Source: Verrucomicrobiota bacterium
Lineage (GTDB): Bacteria; Verrucomicrobiota; Verrucomicrobiia; Limisphaerales; Pedosphaeraceae
DNA length: 64,000 nt
Direction: 5' to 3'
Assembly: GCA_021325145.1 (NCBI GenBank)
Contig: JAJPHR010000108.1
Coordinates: 1 to 64,000 of the forward strand
In this document: positions 61,365-64,000 of the stretch, in pieces
Numbering within the stretch: the first letter of the stretch is position 1
Layout of the letters: each line of letters starts with the position of its first letter
Position numbers and translations under genes: made by a program
Notes under the pieces: generated by a model
Told to the model about the DNA's origin: nothing
Seen by the model: only the letters and a program-made list of their open reading frames with translations
Database searches by the model: none

Positions 61365-62503
61365 GCCGCACAGGCCAGTTGTGCCACCCGATTGGCGAAT
61401 GCTTCGGCTGGCTTCTCCGGAAGCAAGCTGCGCACCTTGGCGGCAGCTTTGCGTCCCATTTCACACCACTCATTTCGTCCCTGCCAGGCGCGTTCCAATG
61501 CCTCATCAAACAAGTCCACATCCGGAGCCCGCGACAGAAAGCCAGTCCGGCCATCGTCAAGCACCTCTGGAATTCCGGCCACGCAGTTGCAAATGGCGGG
61601 CCGCCCGCAAAGGCTGGCCTCCAGAAGCACGATCGGCATTCCTTCCTTGCGGGTTGGCAGCACCAAGGCGTGATGTTTCCGCCAGATTTCGCTGATGCTG
61701 GAGACAAACCCGCCGAACGAGATATTCTGGACATCCAATACATGGGCCAGTTGCTCGATTTGCTTGCGGTTCACGCCTTTTCCGAAAAAAGTCACGCTCA
61801 AATCACGACGCCTCCATCGCTCCTTTGTCAGAACCCTCAAAAGTATGTCCTGCCCTTTTGCATCGGGCTGAAGCCGCCCAACACATGCCAGTTTCAAGCC
61901 ACCGGATTCGTCCGGCCAGGGCAGCGGCCTGTGATAATCAACCGCCACTGGATTCCAAACGATCTCGGCCTGAGAAATCGTAGCCGCGATCTGCTGTTCC
62001 GTGAGACGCCAATTGTGATTTGAAACAAAAAAAGCGCGCGCCGCGTCCGTGTAAGCACTGCGGAGGCGATGAGATATATCATCATCCGGCCACTGATATT
62101 CTGATGCGGCTTGAACGATGGTTGCATATTTCCATCCGTTTTCCCTGCACATTTCCATCATTTCCAACCCATCATCGGTCCAGGCCTGACAGATGACAAC
62201 CAGCTCCGGCCGGAAATGATGCAGCCACTCGTGGTTCGCGTTGCGCGCAGGAACCTTCATCGCCGTGGGAAGGATGCGGTTGAGGATACGTCCTGGGATA
62301 CGCGGGATAAACTCCCGGACGTGCATTTCGCAACCGGCCTTTAGCAAAGCTTCTCGTTCCGAGGAATCGCCGGGCCAGAAATTAACTCCTGCTGCAACAC
62401 GATGGCCAGTCCGGAGAAGCACATGCGCAGCGCCCCCCCAAAGCTGCTCGCTTCCTCCCCAGGTTTCTCCGTACATCGTCGAAATAAAAGCGATCCGGCT
62501 CAC
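61361..62503 (-). CDS. Glycosyltransferase family 4
   Basis: About 380 residues from the GTG at 62503 (V-S-R-I-A-F-I-S-T-M-Y-G-E-T-W-G-G-S-E). The frame open to 62632 overlaps glf and is not coding there. The C-terminal lobe has A-C-V-G-R-L-Q-P-D-A-K-G-Q-D-I-L and L-P-T-R-K-E-G-M-P-I-V-L-L-E-A-S-L-C-G with the GT4 acidic pair. The stop overlaps the GT2 ATG by 4 bases. Confidence 0.85.
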   Translation of the reverse strand: MSRIAFISTMYGETWGGSEQLWGGAAHVLLRTGHRVAAGVNFWPGDSSEREALLKAGCEMHVREFIPRIPGRILNRILPTAMKVPARNANHEWLHHFRPELVVICQAWTDDGLEMMEMCRENGWKYATIVQAASEYQWPDDDISHRLRSAYTDAARAFFVSNHNWRLTEQQIAATISQAEIVWNPVAVDYHRPLPWPDESGGLKLACVGRLQPDAKGQDILLRVLTKERWRRRDLSVTFFGKGVNRKQIEQLAHVLDVQNISFGGFVSSISEIWRKHHALVLPTRKEGMPIVLLEASLCGRPAICNCVAGIPEVLDDGRTGFLSRAPDVDLFDEALERAWQGRNEWCEMGRKAAAKVRSLLPEKPAEAFANRVAQLACAA

Positions 62504-62523
62504 TTCACAGATACCGCCAAACC

Positions 62524-63627
62524 TCAATCGCAAAGCAAAGAGCTCTGCGCGACAATCCTGTTGGCCAGGAGCTGGGCACGGGCTATGGCCTGATCCATAT
62601 CGTAGTAGCGATACTCTCCAAGCCGGCCACAAATAAGCAAATTTGGCATGGTATTGGCGCGCATTCGGTACGCCTGATACAGCCGCGCGTTTTCATCATC
62701 GGGAAACGGATATTCGTAGTCGTTCGGCTCGGAAGGTGTAACCGTGATTTCCCGTGTCAGCACCGTTCCACGAAGCTGGCCGGCGTATTTCGCCGGCATC
62801 ATGTGCTTCCATTCCAACGTTCGAATGTGCGGGCCATTACCATGGTCCGGATTATTCACCTGGCCGCACGGCAGCGCGAATTCAATGTCGGGCACGTACT
62901 CGTGCGTACGTTGCTGGCCGCGATACTTTAGCTTTCCAAGGTCATAATCAAAGAATTCGTCAATTGGCCCGGTATAAACAATCAAGTTGCTCGAACCGAA
63001 AGAGGATCGTTGCTTTAAGAAATCGCAATTTAAAATCACGGGTATGCCCTTCAACATCTGCTGCATGAAGTCGCTGTAACCATTCTCGGGCAGACCTTGG
63101 TGCTTGTGCCGCATTAATCTGGGCTCGTCATCCTCGCGGACATCGAATCTCTTCGCAAGATTGGAAGAAAGTTTGCCAGGCGGGACTCCCCACTGCTTCT
63201 GGCTGTACCCCTTGACAAATTTCTCATACACCTCGCGTGGCATCATCGAAAGTGAGGCTTCCTCGAAATTGCCAGGCTTGCCCTTGAAATCCGGCGACCA
63301 ATTGTCTCCGATCACGCGCCGGATATAGCTGCCGGCAATCGGCCAATTTTCGTAGCGTCCGTCCACCCAAGATTTAAGAACAGCTTCATACTTATAAAAG
63401 CGCGAGAAACGGTTCACGAAAGCCCACAGCTCATCGTCGTTGGTCCGGAAGTAATGCGGACCATAGGTATGAATCCGAATTCCACTCGGATGGGCATGAT
63501 CGTGCACATTGCCGCCCAAATGGGGGCGCCGGTCCAGGACGAGGACTTTTCTGTGCGCGTCCGTCAAGACGCGAGCTATAACCGCTCCAGTTAAACCAGA
63601 ACCAACAATTATGATGTTTGCTTCCAA
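62524..63627 (-). CDS. glf: UDP-galactopyranose mutase
   Basis: A 367-residue flavoenzyme converting UDP-Galp to UDP-Galf, the donor of galactofuranose. Visible marks are the FAD motif I-I-I-V-G-S-G-L-T-G-A-V-I-A near the N-terminus, H-L-G-G-N-V-H-D, Y-G-P-H-Y-F-R-T, K-G-Y-S-Q-K-Q-W-G, E-W-K-H-M and the C-terminal G-R-L-G-E-Y-R-Y-Y-D-M-D. Length matches the family (about 365-390). The start is a TTG at 63627: the only upstream ATG is out of frame and the FAD motif would otherwise be lost. It indicates that the polymer made by this locus contains galactofuranose. Confidence 0.95.
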   Translation of the reverse strand: MEANIIIVGSGLTGAVIARVLTDAHRKVLVLDRRPHLGGNVHDHAHPSGIRIHTYGPHYFRTNDDELWAFVNRFSRFYKYEAVLKSWVDGRYENWPIAGSYIRRVIGDNWSPDFKGKPGNFEEASLSMMPREVYEKFVKGYSQKQWGVPPGKLSSNLAKRFDVREDDEPRLMRHKHQGLPENGYSDFMQQMLKGIPVILNCDFLKQRSSFGSSNLIVYTGPIDEFFDYDLGKLKYRGQQRTHEYVPDIEFALPCGQVNNPDHGNGPHIRTLEWKHMMPAKYAGQLRGTVLTREITVTPSEPNDYEYPFPDDENARLYQAYRMRANTMPNLLICGRLGEYRYYDMDQAIARAQLLANRIVAQSSLLCD

Positions 63628-63774
63628 CCTAGTAGGCGCTTGCTTTGCAGCCCATGACTATTCGGGCCACTGTGGCGGGTGCAAATGGGAGCTGTGCCAT
63701 CGGGCGGTGCTTTATCCACGCCGTTTTTCGAGCCAGGTAACCGAATGGAATCGGCTCATGGGAGCCAAAGAGAA

Positions 63775-64000
63775 TCACAAAGGCTTTCTACCCTCAATTC
63801 CCAGCGCCAGATAAAGGTCGTGTCCGGGCAATTTCGCATCCACCATTCGACAGTTGGCAAAGCGCGCATCAATCCACGCATGCCGATATTCAAGATTTGC
63901 AAAGGCCCTCTTCCACAGAAGCCAAAAAAGCAAGCCGGTAAGATTTCGCCTGCTGCTAAAAAGCTGGCCGTATCGCTGTCCCAGTAGAAATACTGCGGCC
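63775..64000 (-). CDS. C-terminal end of an unidentified protein (cut by right edge)
   Basis: Seventy-five codons read leftward from the right edge to a TGA at 63775-63777 without a break. The piece has basic/aromatic helices (L-L-F-W-L-L-W-K-R-A-F-A) and an end of D-L-Y-L-A-L-G-I-E. The position before glf on the same strand suggests another polysaccharide gene, perhaps a glycosyltransferase, but no motif proves it. Between it and glf, 63628-63774 holds no gene. Confidence 0.45.
   Translation of the reverse strand, partial: AAVFLLGQRYGQLFSSRRNLTGLLFWLLWKRAFANLEYRHAWIDARFANCRMVDAKLPGHDLYLALGIEGRKPL

Noticed and set aside
1..64000. CRISPR arrays, tRNA or rRNA genes, insertion sequences
   Set aside because: No regularly spaced repeats, cloverleaf-like segments, rRNA-like blocks or transposase motifs were recognised on either strand.

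Overview
The window is one bacterial chromosomal segment, moderately GC-rich, and almost every gene from about 6.3 kb to the right edge is on the minus strand. The gene content suggests a Verrucomicrobium of the Pedosphaera/Limisphaerales type. The pointers are secreted LamG, fibronectin-III and tail-fibre-like proteins, a recurring 'sticky' module (Q-x-x-x-N-L...N-W...FYR), a sedolisin, and an exosortase with a PEP-CTERM target. This placement is inferred from protein style, not from a marker gene. No rRNA, tRNA, CRISPR array or transposase was seen.

Layout. (1) 0-6 kb: the N-terminus of an AraC-like regulator cut by the left edge, then three plus-strand secreted proteins (fibronectin-III protein, S53 sedolisin peptidase, PEP-CTERM protein). 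(2) 6.3-24.2 kb, block A: a minus-strand NRPS/PKS locus. In transcription order it encodes a JmjC/cupin-like oxygenase, an A-PCP loading protein (code read as Val), a KS-AT-ACP-aminotransferase-C-A-PCP hybrid (A code read as Ala), a second JmjC/cupin-like oxygenase, a C-A-PCP-TE terminal protein whose A domain has lost key motifs, and a LamG surface protein. (3) 24.4-36.1 kb, block B: a 3-hydroxyacyl-CoA dehydrogenase-type enzyme, a discrete ACP, an acyl-CoA dehydrogenase and a stand-alone adenylation enzyme with the Ser code. Together these are the four parts known to make aminomalonyl-ACP in zwittermicin A biosynthesis. They are followed by a KS-AT-PCP-TE protein whose KS has lost both catalytic histidines and two structural blocks, a SAM methyltransferase, and two secreted structural proteins. 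(4) 36.3-64 kb: a polysaccharide locus with an exosortase/EpsI fusion, a WecA-like initiating sugar-phosphate transferase with an extra Rossmann tail, a polymerase-like membrane protein, two acyltransferase-3 proteins, two hexapeptide acetyltransferases, about nine glycosyltransferase genes (one a tandem fusion), a beta-helix protein and UDP-galactopyranose mutase.

How they may work together. Block B looks like a supply line for an unusual polyketide extender, aminomalonyl-ACP made from serine. Block A looks like an assembly line running Val, then one ketide unit, then beta-transamination, then Ala, then a last position of uncertain identity. Combined, they would give a small, amine-rich lipid-free peptide/polyketide, possibly oxidised by the two JmjC-like enzymes. 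This combination, plus the two decayed domains sitting in otherwise intact megasynthases, is the most novel-looking feature here. The 36-64 kb locus would build a galactofuranose-containing, acylated exopolysaccharide, with exosortase processing of PEP-CTERM proteins such as the one at 5.0 kb. Start codons were adjusted where overlaps, Shine-Dalgarno sequences or family N-termini argue for it. Specificity codes were read by eye and are predictions.
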